A DNA stretch of 11,095 nucleotides from an uncultured Selenomonadaceae bacterium (GCA_905236255.1 CAJOPK010000090.1:1-11095); one strand, 5' to 3'; shown: positions 1 through 8,074, counted from the first letter of the stretch. Made by a program: numbers and translations. Notes: generated by a model from the sequence alone, not told the origin.

Positions 1-1
1 C

Positions 2-220
2 GATTTGGCAATTTTTTCAAAGGAAGAATTCAGATATTTCACAGACGAAATAAATAAACAATTTTCCGAAACCGGCGCGGTCGATTTCCGAAAGGCGACA
101 AATAATGCCCGCTATCTTGCCATGCTTGACAAGGGATTTGAGGAAATAAAAAACGGCGGCGGAGTATTTTTTACTGCGGATGAGTGGGAGAAATTTGCAG
201 ATGGACAAGAGATTCTCTGA
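2..220 (+). CDS. YefM/Phd-like antitoxin, C-terminal part (5' end outside window)
   Basis: This is the C-terminal 72 residues of a small acidic protein that should bind and neutralise the toxin encoded next to it and autorepress the operon through an N-terminal DNA-binding fold. The frame is open to the left edge (GAT codon at 2-4), and the first visible residues, DLAIFSKEEF, line up with the middle of YefM/Phd antitoxins (the pattern V-L-M-S-x-E-E-Y). The segment NNARYLAMLDKGFEEIKNGG resembles the C-terminal helix of that family (S-P-x-N-A-x-x-L). I therefore read this as a gene cut by the window, not a short protein starting at the TTG at position 5. The tail after the NAR motif, with FFTADEWEKFADGQ, is longer than in E. 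coli YefM. The stop overlaps the toxin start by 20 nt, which is typical of toxin-antitoxin pairs. Family assignment rests on the partner and partial similarity. Confidence 0.72.
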   Translation, partial: DLAIFSKEEFRYFTDEINKQFSETGAVDFRKATNNARYLAMLDKGFEEIKNGGGVFFTADEWEKFADGQEIL

Positions 221-458
221 CAGAGGTTGGGAACATTACCTGTTTTGGCAAAGTGAAGATCGTAAAATTCTCAAGAGGATAAATGAACTTATCAAAGATA
301 TTGATCGCAACGGGGTTGCCAAAGGCATCGGCAAACCTGAAAAATTAAAACATCAAGACGGTTGGTCGCGCAGAATTGATGAAAAAAATCGGCTCGTTTA
401 TGAACTTGACGATAAAAATTGCCTGAATATAATTTCCTGCAAAGGTCATTACGAATAA
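201..458 (+). CDS. yoeB: YoeB/Txe family mRNA interferase toxin
   Basis: This 85-residue protein belongs to the RelE-superfamily YoeB toxins, which act at the ribosomal A site and cleave mRNA during translation. It is close to E. coli YoeB (84 aa) along its whole length: GWEHYLFWQ, KRINELIKDI, GKPEKLKH, WSRRI, RLVY and a terminal GHYE. Residues matching the known YoeB catalytic set are all present: Glu47, Arg64, His83 and Tyr84, so the toxin is probably functional. The ATG at 201 is preferred over the in-frame ATG at 180 because it gives the family length and has GTGGGAG at 184-190 ten bases upstream. The gene overlaps the antitoxin by 20 nt and is cotranscribed with it. One extra residue (Glu85) follows the usual terminal Tyr. 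Confidence 0.93.
   Translation: MDKRFSDRGWEHYLFWQSEDRKILKRINELIKDIDRNGVAKGIGKPEKLKHQDGWSRRIDEKNRLVYELDDKNCLNIISCKGHYE
406..433 (+). promoter_or_regulatory. Sigma70-type promoter for tamB, inside yoeB
   Basis: TTGACG (406-411) and a perfect TATAAT (428-433) are separated by 16 bp. Transcription would begin near 440, leaving a leader of about 43 nt before the GTG start of tamB. The hexamers sit within the coding sequence of the last YoeB residues, so they could have arisen by chance in AT-rich codons. Their quality and position directly before a gene with its own strong ribosome binding site make a real promoter likely. Confidence 0.6.
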
Positions 459-482
459 ATTTTTAACGGGAGGGGTAAACGC

Positions 483-3400
483 GTGAACGGCATCGTAAAA
501 GCACTCGGCGGAATATTGACGGCAACGGCTGTTACCGGCGGTGTTTTCGTATCCTCACAACGCGAAGCAATATTTGAAAAAATTACGACGTTCTTTGAAG
601 AGATGGCAAGCGAAAAAATCGGTACACCCGTCGATTTCAAAGATTTTGAGATAAACAGGTTGGGAATTTTTTCGGACAGTGACATAACTATCCGCGATAT
701 TGAAATTTTTGATAAAAATTCCGAGCATATTGCAAAAGTCGATGAGGCAAAAGTCAAATTGAAACTTTTGGCGGTATCTTCGGATCCTCTTGCGGCGATT
801 GAACGGATAGATGTAAACGGCGCGGAAGTCAACGTCAAAAAGAGAGAGGACGGCTCTTGGAATTTTGAGGATATAAAGACCGAAAGCGAAGGCGAAACCA
901 CTTTCGGCGCAAAAGTAAATTTGACCGGCGGAAAAATTAACGCCGATATTGACGGCAAACAAATTTCCGTCGAAGATATAAACGCAAAGGCGGATTGTGC
1001 GGATATAAACGCGATTGAAACGGAAGTTACCGCAAAGACTTTGGGTACAAATATTTCCGCAACCGGCACTGTCGGCGCGGCACGGCAAATTATAAATGCG
1101 ACCGCCGATAATGTTGATGTTGCAAAAGTTCTGCCTTACCTTCCGGAAGATTTGATTCCGGAAAATGTGGAAATTCACGGCGGAAAAGTTTCCGATGCAA
1201 AAATAAATCTTTACAACAATCAGGGAGTTTTGAGTTACGGCGGCTCCGCAAATTTTGCGGATGTTGCCGTTAAAGTCGAAGATACCGAAATTGAAAAAAT
1301 TGCCGGCACGACAACTTTCAACGATGCCGAATTGAATTTAAACGCATCCGCCGAAGCAAACGGGCAGAAGGCAAAGGCTTACGGCAAGATTTACACAAAT
1401 ACCGACGAACCTTATTTCAATGTTCATGCGGAATCGGAAAGTTTTAATCCTTCCGCAATAATAGAAAATATCGGAGTCGATTGTGTCGCGAAATTTAAAG
1501 CACATATGACCGGCACGGCGACAAATCCCATCGTTGTTGCCGATATTGAAACTCCCCGAATTGCCTACGAAAATTTGACGGCTTACAACGTAAGCACAAA
1601 AATGAAATATGAAAACGATTCCGTTCACCTTGCAGACATAAATGCCGAAACTTTCGGCGGCAGAGTTACCGGAGAAGCGACGCTTGACGCGAAAACTTTG
1701 GATTACAACGCGCATATTAAGGCAAACGGTCTTGACGTTTCCCGGCTCAGAGATTTTGCGGAAATTGACGCGCCGGTTGTCGGTAAAATTTTCGCCGATC
1801 TGGGAATCAACGGCAGGGGTAAGGATATGCAGGCTTTGAAAGTTTACGGCTCCGCAACCGCCTCCGATGTAATTTATTCCGGTATTCAAGTCAATTCGGC
1901 GGACACTTCCTTTGCTCTCGAAGGCGACGACTTGAAAATCGATTATTTGAGTTTGGCACTTCCCGACAGAGGCTCAATCGGCGCGGAAGGCACGATAACC
2001 GACCTTAACAAACTTGATCTTGCTTTTTACGGCGGTCACGTCGATATGTCAATCGCAAGAAATTTGAATGAACTTATAGATATTTCCGGACTTGCAGATT
2101 TTAAAGGGACTGTTCACGGTGATGCGGACAATCCGAATATTGATTTGAAATTTTCCGGCGTTGACAATTCAAAGCGGGAAGGAGAGCATTTTAAAGGTCA
2201 CCTTTTCAAACAGCCTTATGATTCGGTCGTCTTGAATGCGTCGGGAAGTTTGGCGGGTGTCAACATTGACAATTTTGACATGACACGCAACGGAAAATCC
2301 GTTTGGATTGCAAAAGGTACCGCCGGTTTTGTCGGTGACAAAAGATTAAACTTGCAAATTGACACAATGGGCGCACGGGCTGAAGATATTGTCGCTCTTG
2401 CCGCTCCGGATCAGGAATTGACCGGAAACATTGACAACATAATAAAAATTACCGGAACTCTCGATTCGCCGGAAGTCACCGGATATGTACATTTTTGGCG
2501 CGGCTCTTATCGCGGAATTTTGGTAAACGGCATGGACGGCGATTATTTTGTCGAAGGCAACACAATCCGTCTGCAGGACTTCCATATTTTCTCGCCGATG
2601 GTTGACATGGTTTTGAACGGCACGATTGACAAAGCCTCGACCGACATGGATTTTGTTGTCGAAGGTAAAGAAATAAGTTTGAAACGGTTTCAGGGAAAAT
2701 TCCCGCAAGATTATCCGGTGGGCGGTGTCGGTAAATTTTACGGCACAATTAAGGGAAATTTGGATTTCCCGATTTTCGACGGGGAACTTGATGCGGATAA
2801 ATTGACATTGAACGGAGTGGATTTGACAAACATTCACGGACACGTCGGATTGAACGGAACAAAATTCTTCCTTGAAGATTTCCGGTTCAATCAGGGTGAA
2901 GGCGATTACAAACTCTTTGCAACGGCAGATACGTCCACCGAAGTTTTGAACGGTCACATGAGCATAAACAATGTTGACATTCCGGAGCTTCTTGCACTTG
3001 CGAACAACAAAACGAATTTGCTTGAAGGAAAAATTACAAGTGAAGTGAATATCGGCGGCAGTTTGAAAAATCCGTCCGTCAATCTTACCGGCGAAATTCC
3101 TGCCGGAAAACTTGCCGGATATGACATTCACGATATTTTGCTTGAACTCAACCTTTTGAACAATATCCTTTTTGTGAATAAATTTGAAGGAAAACAGGGA
3201 GAATTTGGAGATTTCAATTTGCTGGGATCCGCAAATCTTTCGGGACCTGTGGAATTGGATTTTGCCGCGCATAATCTTGCGCTCGGTATCTTCTCGGCGG
3301 CGGCGGGTCTGCAAAATGAAGTCGTCGGCACGGCAAATATTGAAGCCTCAATAGGCGGCACGGTTGCTTCTCCCGCGGCGAATGCTTTAATCACCGCAAA

Positions 3401-4877
3401 CGGCGGAATTGACGGCGCAAACTTTGACCTGATGCGCGCTCAACTGAATTTGAAAGATTGGTTGATCGGCGTTGAAGAATTTGTCGTTCAAAAAATGATG
3501 GGCAATCAACTTTATCAGGTCACGGCAAAGGGTGTTCTGCCGCTCCGGGCATTGACCGCCGAAAGTAAAGAAAAGTTGCCGGACAATGAACAGATTAACC
3601 TTGACGTTTCCCTCGAAAATGCGGATTTAAGTCTTTTGCCGGTTTTGAGCAAGCAGGTCGCATGGGCGTTGGGAAATATGGAAGGCGCGGTAAAAATTAC
3701 CGGGACGGCGGCGCATCCGAAAGTTGACGGAAAAATTGCACTCATTAACGGCTCGGCAAAAATCAAAGGCATGAAAAATTTGATCGAAAACGTCAACATT
3801 TCCACACTTTTTAAGGGAGAACGTTTTGACATTGAGCAATTTTCCGGTAATATCGGCAGCGGAACTTTTTACATGACCGGCGGCTTGAATTTCGGCGGCT
3901 TGGAAATTACGAATTACCAATTCGATTTGGTGGCGGATAATTTACAGATTGAAAGTCCGGTTTTCACCGGTCCGATAAATGCGGCGTTCACTTTGGACGA
4001 AGGGACAATGTTCAGACAAACTTTGCCGCGAATTTCCGGGCATTTGGATCTTGACAAATGCACAATCGGTTTCCCGACAATTCCCGAATCGGAAGGCGAA
4101 ATGCCGGAAATGATTATGGACGTTTCCATAAACATAGGCAAAAAAGTACACTTGTACAGTTCGTCACTTTTTGATATGTTTATAACCGGAAATGCCGAAT
4201 TTGAAGGAACAACCCGACACCCGAAAACTTCCGGAACGATTTCGGTAAGGCGCGGCGGTACGCTGACTTATCTCGGTACGACTTTTAAAATTACGGAAGG
4301 CGAAGTACGATTCGATCAGTTTGATACTTTCTATCCGTCGATGAACTTCCATGCAAATGCACGAATGGCAAGTACGAAAATTTTCATAGACATTGACGGT
4401 CCTCTGACTGAAGGCAATATTCGCGAAGGCGAAAGGGCAATCTTCAAACTTTCGTCAAGTCCGGAAATGAGTGAGGCGGAAATTATTCAGCTGTTGACCT
4501 TCAAAAATGCGGCGATCGGCGGCGGCGACGTTGACGCGATGGACGTTGTCGCAATCGGCTTGCAGATGAGTGTTCTTGCCGATATTGAGGATGCCGTCCG
4601 TAAAACTTTGGGCTTTGATCAATTCTCGGTATCTCGCGGCAGCGGCTCGGCATTTGACAGCCGGGCGCAGGAGGATACTCACCGCTCGGAGGAATACAAC
4701 GTGACGCTCGGCAAATACGTCACCGACAATGTTTTGTTAAGATATACTCGCGGCATAGGCGGCGATAAAATAGATCGTTTCGGCGTTCAGTACGAATTTA
4801 ACGACAATATCGGATTCAGCGTCGAAACCGAAAGACACGACTTTATAGTCGGTCTTGAAGCAAGATACAAATTTTAG
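483..4877 (+). CDS. tamB: TamB-like translocation/assembly module protein (AsmA superfamily, DUF490)
   Basis: A 1464-residue envelope protein of the TamB family, anchored in the inner membrane and reaching across the periplasm to the outer membrane, where it is thought to assist outer-membrane protein assembly and phospholipid transport. An uncleaved N-terminal hydrophobic segment (about residues 5-24) is followed by an AsmA-like region (DFEINRLGIFSDSDITIRDI, INVNGAEV-type strands). The long middle is beta-rich with a recurring G-x-x-x-x-P-x-x-x-G-x pattern. The conserved C-terminal TamB domain covers about residues 1075-1464, with EGEVRFDQFDTFYPSMNF near 1270-1290, SEAEIIQLLTF near 1330-1340, and a barrel-like ending in Tyr-Lys-Phe. 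The GTG start has CGGGAGGGG at 467-475 seven bases upstream. It is longer than E. coli TamB (about 1260 aa). The Omp85 gene follows after 62 nt, the usual TamB partner arrangement. The family call is firm; the exact cargo is unknown. Confidence 0.93.
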   Translation: MNGIVKALGGILTATAVTGGVFVSSQREAIFEKITTFFEEMASEKIGTPVDFKDFEINRLGIFSDSDITIRDIEIFDKNSEHIAKVDEAKVKLKLLAVSSDPLAAIERIDVNGAEVNVKKREDGSWNFEDIKTESEGETTFGAKVNLTGGKINADIDGKQISVEDINAKADCADINAIETEVTAKTLGTNISATGTVGAARQIINATADNVDVAKVLPYLPEDLIPENVEIHGGKVSDAKINLYNNQGVLSYGGSANFADVAVKVEDTEIEKIAGTTTFNDAELNLNASAEANGQKAKAYGKIYTNTDEPYFNVHAESESFNPSAIIENIGVDCVAKFKAHMTGTATNPIVVADIETPRIAYENLTAYNVSTKMKYENDSVHLADINAETFGGRVTGEATLDAKTLDYNAHIKANGLDVSRLRDFAEIDAPVVGKIFADLGINGRGKDMQALKVYGSATASDVIYSGIQVNSADTSFALEGDDLKIDYLSLALPDRGSIGAEGTITDLNKLDLAFYGGHVDMSIARNLNELIDISGLADFKGTVHGDADNPNIDLKFSGVDNSKREGEHFKGHLFKQPYDSVVLNASGSLAGVNIDNFDMTRNGKSVWIAKGTAGFVGDKRLNLQIDTMGARAEDIVALAAPDQELTGNIDNIIKITGTLDSPEVTGYVHFWRGSYRGILVNGMDGDYFVEGNTIRLQDFHIFSPMVDMVLNGTIDKASTDMDFVVEGKEISLKRFQGKFPQDYPVGGVGKFYGTIKGNLDFPIFDGELDADKLTLNGVDLTNIHGHVGLNGTKFFLEDFRFNQGEGDYKLFATADTSTEVLNGHMSINNVDIPELLALANNKTNLLEGKITSEVNIGGSLKNPSVNLTGEIPAGKLAGYDIHDILLELNLLNNILFVNKFEGKQGEFGDFNLLGSANLSGPVELDFAAHNLALGIFSAAAGLQNEVVGTANIEASIGGTVASPAANALITANGGIDGANFDLMRAQLNLKDWLIGVEEFVVQKMMGNQLYQVTAKGVLPLRALTAESKEKLPDNEQINLDVSLENADLSLLPVLSKQVAWALGNMEGAVKITGTAAHPKVDGKIALINGSAKIKGMKNLIENVNISTLFKGERFDIEQFSGNIGSGTFYMTGGLNFGGLEITNYQFDLVADNLQIESPVFTGPINAAFTLDEGTMFRQTLPRISGHLDLDKCTIGFPTIPESEGEMPEMIMDVSINIGKKVHLYSSSLFDMFITGNAEFEGTTRHPKTSGTISVRRGGTLTYLGTTFKITEGEVRFDQFDTFYPSMNFHANARMASTKIFIDIDGPLTEGNIREGERAIFKLSSSPEMSEAEIIQLLTFKNAAIGGGDVDAMDVVAIGLQMSVLADIEDAVRKTLGFDQFSVSRGSGSAFDSRAQEDTHRSEEYNVTLGKYVTDNVLLRYTRGIGGDKIDRFGVQYEFNDNIGFSVETERHDFIVGLEARYKF

Positions 4878-4885
4878 TGGTGGTC

Positions 4886-4919
4886 AGCGGTTAGTGTTTC
4901 GCAAATCACCGACACCGCT
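4886..4919 (+). other. Imperfect stem-loop between tamB and bamA
   Basis: AGCGGT (4886-4891) pairs with ACCGCT (4914-4919), and an inner GTG/CAC can stack after a small internal loop. There is no following T-tract, so this is not a normal intrinsic terminator. It might stabilise or attenuate the intergenic mRNA, or be incidental. Confidence 0.25.
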
Positions 4920-4939
4920 AAACAAGGGGGACAGAAATT

Positions 4940-7114
4940 TTGAGAAATAACAGGAAAAAACGCTCGGCGTTTTTGAAAATCGGCAGAAGGAAACGCGCCG
5001 CACTCTGTTGCATAGCGATGATGACGATGCCGCTTTTGGTCGGTTTTACCGTCAATGAAACGAAAGTTGCCGGTGTTTCCGCAACCGCAGCGGAAAATTC
5101 GACGGAGGACGAAACCGTCACGGAAACCGAAAATCCTTCACAAGTCAATACTGCGGCGACAAAGCGTTCGGTAAGCGAACTCATGACAAGCGAAGAGGCG
5201 GACGAAGCCTTTGCCCGTTCCCTTCACATAAAACGCCGCCCGGTAACGACAAAACCGGCGGAAGAAACACCCGCCGAAACTCAAACACCGGCAGCCGGTG
5301 AAGAAAAATCCGGTGAAGAAAAACCCGCCGAAACTCAAACTCCGGCAACCGGTGAAGAAAAACCGGAAAGCGAAACTCCCGACGAAAATGTCGAAACTCC
5401 GGAGGAGGAAGAAGTTGACGACGGACTTTCTCAAGTTGACCGGGAAATTCTCGCACATATGAAACAATATGCCGGCTTGACCATTGTCGATATAGAATTT
5501 GAAGGCGCAAGTGCCTCAACTTTGCCGACGGCGGAAGCCGCAATTATAGAACACGTCGGAGATGAATTTATTCCGGAAGTAGCACTCAGGGACAGAACCG
5601 CGATAGTCGAAACCGGATATTTTTACGATGCTTATCAGACTTTTGAAAGAGTTCCGGAAGGTGTAGTCGTAAAATATCACATGCTCGAAAATCCGGTCTT
5701 GAAAGAGATTGTCTTTGAAGGCAACACGATTTTTGAAACGCCCGATCTCGAAAAAATCATGACCGTCGAACGCGGCGAAATTTTGAACAGCAATACCCTT
5801 CATGACAATATTGCCGCAGTTCAGGAAAAATATCGCGGCGACGGTTACATTCTCATGAAAATAACCGACATGAACATTGACAAAGACGGCGTTCTCAATC
5901 TCAAAATAAATGAAGGTATGCTCGAAGGTTACGCGGTCAAAGGCAACAAAAAGACCAAAGACAAGGTAATTCTGCGCGAAATGCGCCAGCCGGTCGGTCA
6001 GCCTTTCAACGCAAAACTTGCCCGCCGTTCAATGCAGCGCGTTTACAATCTCGGATTTTTTGAAGATGTCAATTTGAAGATGAATCCGGGCGTTGAACCC
6101 AATGCGATAGTCCTTGAAATTAACGTAAAAGAAAAGCGCACCGGTACTTTCGGACTCGGCGCGGGCTACAGTTCCGCCGACGGTCTTATCGGTATGGTCA
6201 GCTTGGGAGATACCAATTTCAGGGGCAGGGGCGATGCCGTCAACGTCGTTTACGAAATGAGCGGCGACGATACCGACGCTCACGGTTTTTCTTTCTCCTA
6301 TCGTCACCCCTGGCTTGACAAAAAGGAAACCGCAATAGCCCTGCGTGTTTACAATCGTACTTACGAATACGACGATTACGACACGAAAGGAAATTTGAAG
6401 GAAGAATATATGCGCAAGTATTCCGGCGGAGAAATTACCCTGAGCCGTCCGATGAGCGAATACTCGACGAATTACATAACTTTCCGGAACAGAAAAGATA
6501 AATATGTAAAGCACGTTTCAAACGGTAACGCCGGCGACAGAAGCGGTCTTGCCGGACTTGATTGGCGCAAAAAGAATTTCGGAACGACGCGCAGCATAAC
6601 TTTGGAACACGTTACGGATACCCGCGATAATATTTACAACCCGACGACCGGCGGCAGAGTAAGTTTGACCGGCGAATTTGGCGGAGTTTTGGGCGGAGAT
6701 TTCGACTTCCAAAAATATTCGATCGAACATCAATTCTATCGTCTTGCCGGCAATCATGATCAAGTTTGGTCTTTGCGCGGTCAGTACGGTGTGGGGCACG
6801 GCGATTTGACGGAATTTAACCAATTCCGAATGGGCGGTCAATCAAGTTTGCGCGGTTATCGTGAAGATCAGTTCAGAGGCAACCGTATGATTTTGGGAAC
6901 TCTCGAATATCGTTTCCCGCTTGCAAAAAAAGTTCAGGGTGCGATCTTTACGGATTGGGGCGGAACTTGGGACAGCGGCTTTGCTCCGAAAAAAATCAAC
7001 GGCAGTGCCGGTGTCGGTATTGCGTTGAATACTCCGCTCGGCCCGTTGCGTTTGGATTACGGTCGCGGCAGACAGGGCGGACGAATCCACTTCAGCGTGG
7101 GCGGCGCATTCTGA
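4940..7114 (+). CDS. bamA: Omp85 family outer-membrane assembly protein, BamA-like, three POTRA domains
   Basis: A 724-residue outer-membrane barrel protein that should fold and insert beta-barrel proteins into the outer membrane. A basic N-terminus (RKKR, GRRKR) and a hydrophobic stretch at about residues 21-36 form a long signal peptide. Residues about 40-165 are a Pro/Glu/Thr-rich linker containing an 18-residue tandem repeat. Three POTRA domains follow at about 178-250, 252-326 and 327-400, the third containing YNLGFFEDV. The barrel (about 400-724) shows LGDTNFRGRGD, SFSYRHPWL, TDTRDNIYNPTTGGRVSL and the L6-loop motif GGQSSLRGY (632-640), and it ends in Phe as outer-membrane barrels do. 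The TTG start has AAGGGGG at 4924-4930, nine bases upstream. With tamB directly upstream and only three POTRAs, TamA is an alternative name. BamA is preferred because lineages without TamA commonly pair TamB with BamA. Confidence 0.9.
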   Translation: MRNNRKKRSAFLKIGRRKRAALCCIAMMTMPLLVGFTVNETKVAGVSATAAENSTEDETVTETENPSQVNTAATKRSVSELMTSEEADEAFARSLHIKRRPVTTKPAEETPAETQTPAAGEEKSGEEKPAETQTPATGEEKPESETPDENVETPEEEEVDDGLSQVDREILAHMKQYAGLTIVDIEFEGASASTLPTAEAAIIEHVGDEFIPEVALRDRTAIVETGYFYDAYQTFERVPEGVVVKYHMLENPVLKEIVFEGNTIFETPDLEKIMTVERGEILNSNTLHDNIAAVQEKYRGDGYILMKITDMNIDKDGVLNLKINEGMLEGYAVKGNKKTKDKVILREMRQPVGQPFNAKLARRSMQRVYNLGFFEDVNLKMNPGVEPNAIVLEINVKEKRTGTFGLGAGYSSADGLIGMVSLGDTNFRGRGDAVNVVYEMSGDDTDAHGFSFSYRHPWLDKKETAIALRVYNRTYEYDDYDTKGNLKEEYMRKYSGGEITLSRPMSEYSTNYITFRNRKDKYVKHVSNGNAGDRSGLAGLDWRKKNFGTTRSITLEHVTDTRDNIYNPTTGGRVSLTGEFGGVLGGDFDFQKYSIEHQFYRLAGNHDQVWSLRGQYGVGHGDLTEFNQFRMGGQSSLRGYREDQFRGNRMILGTLEYRFPLAKKVQGAIFTDWGGTWDSGFAPKKINGSAGVGIALNTPLGPLRLDYGRGRQGGRIHFSVGGAF
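5270..5362 (+). repeat. In-frame 54-nt tandem repeat in the bamA linker
   Basis: Two 39-nt copies, at 5270-5308 and 5324-5362, differ at two bases and are offset by 54 nt (18 codons). They encode PAETQTPAAGEEK and PAETQTPATGEEK, and the spacer repeats the GEEK unit once more. The repeat lies in the disordered acidic linker between signal peptide and first POTRA domain, where copy-number change would alter linker length without shifting the frame. Confidence 0.85.
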
Positions 7115-7145
7115 TTTTTCCCGGTGCCGGGAGGGGGAATAAATT

Positions 7146-7757
7146 TTGAGTAATTTTGAAACGATTGCGGCGAATCCGACAAGCATTTTCGCACTTATCG
7201 GAGTATTGATTTTAATATTTTTCGTTCTTTACATTCGCAAGATGAAATTCACCACAAAAATTCTTGTCCACATTTCAATGATGCTCGCCCTTGCAATAAT
7301 TCTCAATGCAATTCGGATATATCATTTTCCGCAGGGAGGATCCGTCACACCCGGCGGAATGATCCCCCTGCTGTTGATTTCGTTTCGTTACGGCGCGGGA
7401 GTCGGCACATTGACCGGATTTTTGTTCGGATTGATGAATTTGATTCAAGATCCGTTTATCGTTCACCCCGTTCAAGTTCTGTTTGATTATCCGTTGCCGT
7501 TTATGTCAATGGGAATTGCCGGATTGGGAATTTTTGCCGGGCGCAAATTTTTGGGAACGATTGCGGCATTTTTGGGGCGGTTTGTTTTTCACTTCATGTC
7601 CGGAATCATATTTTTCGCAAATTATGCTCCGCCGGAAATGTCGCCGGCATATTATTCGCTGACGGTCAACGGAATGATGGTCGGCGCGGAAGTCGTAATT
7701 TGTTTGATAATCTTGAAAGTTTTGCCGCTTGAAAGAATTTTGGCGGCTATGAAATAA
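7146..7757 (+). CDS. thiT: ThiT/YuaJ thiamine-binding S component of an ECF transporter
   Basis: A 203-residue integral membrane protein that binds thiamine and delivers it to the shared ECF module (EcfA, EcfA', EcfT), which is not encoded here. Family landmarks include PQGGSVTPGGMIPLLLISFR (62-81), HPVQVLFDYPLPF (107-119), FHFMSGIIFFANYAP (148-162) and YYSLTVNG (169-176), closely matching B. subtilis YuaJ. Residues lining the thiamine site in solved ThiT appear as Asp114 (Glu in L. lactis), His149, Tyr170 and Asn175. The TTG start is set by the strong GGGAGGGGG at 7129-7137. It adds a hydrophobic helix (about residues 12-30) before the usual six segments. Starting at Met33 (7242) would give the common length but lacks a good ribosome binding site. 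It sits 31 nt after bamA, with no space for a TPP riboswitch, and is followed by a strong terminator. Confidence 0.9.
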   Translation: MSNFETIAANPTSIFALIGVLILIFFVLYIRKMKFTTKILVHISMMLALAIILNAIRIYHFPQGGSVTPGGMIPLLLISFRYGAGVGTLTGFLFGLMNLIQDPFIVHPVQVLFDYPLPFMSMGIAGLGIFAGRKFLGTIAAFLGRFVFHFMSGIIFFANYAPPEMSPAYYSLTVNGMMVGAEVVICLIILKVLPLERILAAMK

Positions 7758-7766
7758 AAGCACCGA

Positions 7767-7799
7767 AAAAACCGATGTTGTTTTTCAACATCGGTTTTT
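7767..7799. terminator. Bidirectional intrinsic terminator after thiT
   Basis: A perfect 14-bp inverted repeat, 7767-7780 and 7786-7799, surrounds a five-T loop. The core ACCGATGTTG/CAACATCGGT is flanked by A-runs on the left and T-runs on the right. On the plus strand it ends the tamB-bamA-thiT transcript ten bases after the thiT stop. On the minus strand the A-run becomes the U-tract for the convergent small gene, which stops at 7824. Confidence 0.93.
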
Positions 7800-7823
7800 G
7801 ATTTATTGTTTAATCCGAAAGTT

Positions 7824-8069
7824 TCAAGCGGCCTCTTCCCTCAAAACGTAGCGGGTGTACATGGGAATTTTTTCGATTGTCTTGTCAAGGCGGGGATTTT
7901 TGCGCCAACTTCTGAAATTGAGAAGTTCATTCTCGGAACGTCCGCCCTGAAAGAATTGCCAAACGCCTTTTGAAAAATTTTGAGTGAACAGGTAATATCT
8001 TTTTCCGCCGGCGATAAGGTAAAAATGAAGTTTTTCCCGGGTCTTGTTTACCAAAATTTTGTTTTTCAA
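7824..8069 (-). CDS. Small conserved-looking protein of unknown function (81 aa)
   Basis: I do not recognise this family. The 81-residue protein is basic and aromatic-rich, with segments KLHFYLIAGGKRYYLFTQ, FSKGVWQFFQGGRS and NFRSWRKNPRLDKTIEKIP. It has no signal peptide or membrane segment. Alternating hydrophobic and polar residues at the start suggest a small beta-sheet fold followed by a basic helix, possibly nucleic-acid binding, but that is a guess. The start is the TTG at 8069-8067, because AAGGAGGAGA (complement of 8075-8084) lies five bases before it. An upstream in-frame ATG at 8144 would add 25 residues, but it has no such site and overlaps the likely promoter. Its reality is supported by the ribosome binding site, a plausible promoter, the shared terminator, and the lack of any gene opposite it. 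It converges on thiT and diverges from the c-di-GMP gene. Confidence 0.75.
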   Translation of the reverse strand: MKNKILVNKTREKLHFYLIAGGKRYYLFTQNFSKGVWQFFQGGRSENELLNFRSWRKNPRLDKTIEKIPMYTRYVLREEAA

Positions 8070-8074
8070 AATAA

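Noticed and set aside
180..200. Longer YoeB starting at ATG 180
   Set aside because: It would add seven residues not found in the family; the ATG at 201 has a well-placed ribosome binding site.
5..220. Antitoxin as a complete 71-aa protein starting at TTG 5
   Set aside because: The codon before is in frame and open, and the residues match the middle of YefM-type proteins, so the true start is upstream of the window.
449..1178. Two overlapping minus-strand frames opposite the start of tamB
   Set aside because: They overlap each other and tamB, and their Ser/Phe/Ile-rich products are what antisense of Glu/Lys/Asn-rich codons gives.
2346..3314. Long minus-strand open frame (322 codons) opposite tamB
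   Set aside because: It lies wholly inside tamB, whose frame is clearly coding. The predicted protein has no family features, and its composition mirrors the codon use of the opposite strand.
4878..4939. Intrinsic terminator between tamB and bamA
   Set aside because: A modest 6-bp stem is present but no T-tract follows, so readthrough is expected.
7115..7145. TPP riboswitch before thiT
   Set aside because: The gap is 31 nt and holds only a ribosome binding site; the conserved TPP aptamer needs about 100 nt.
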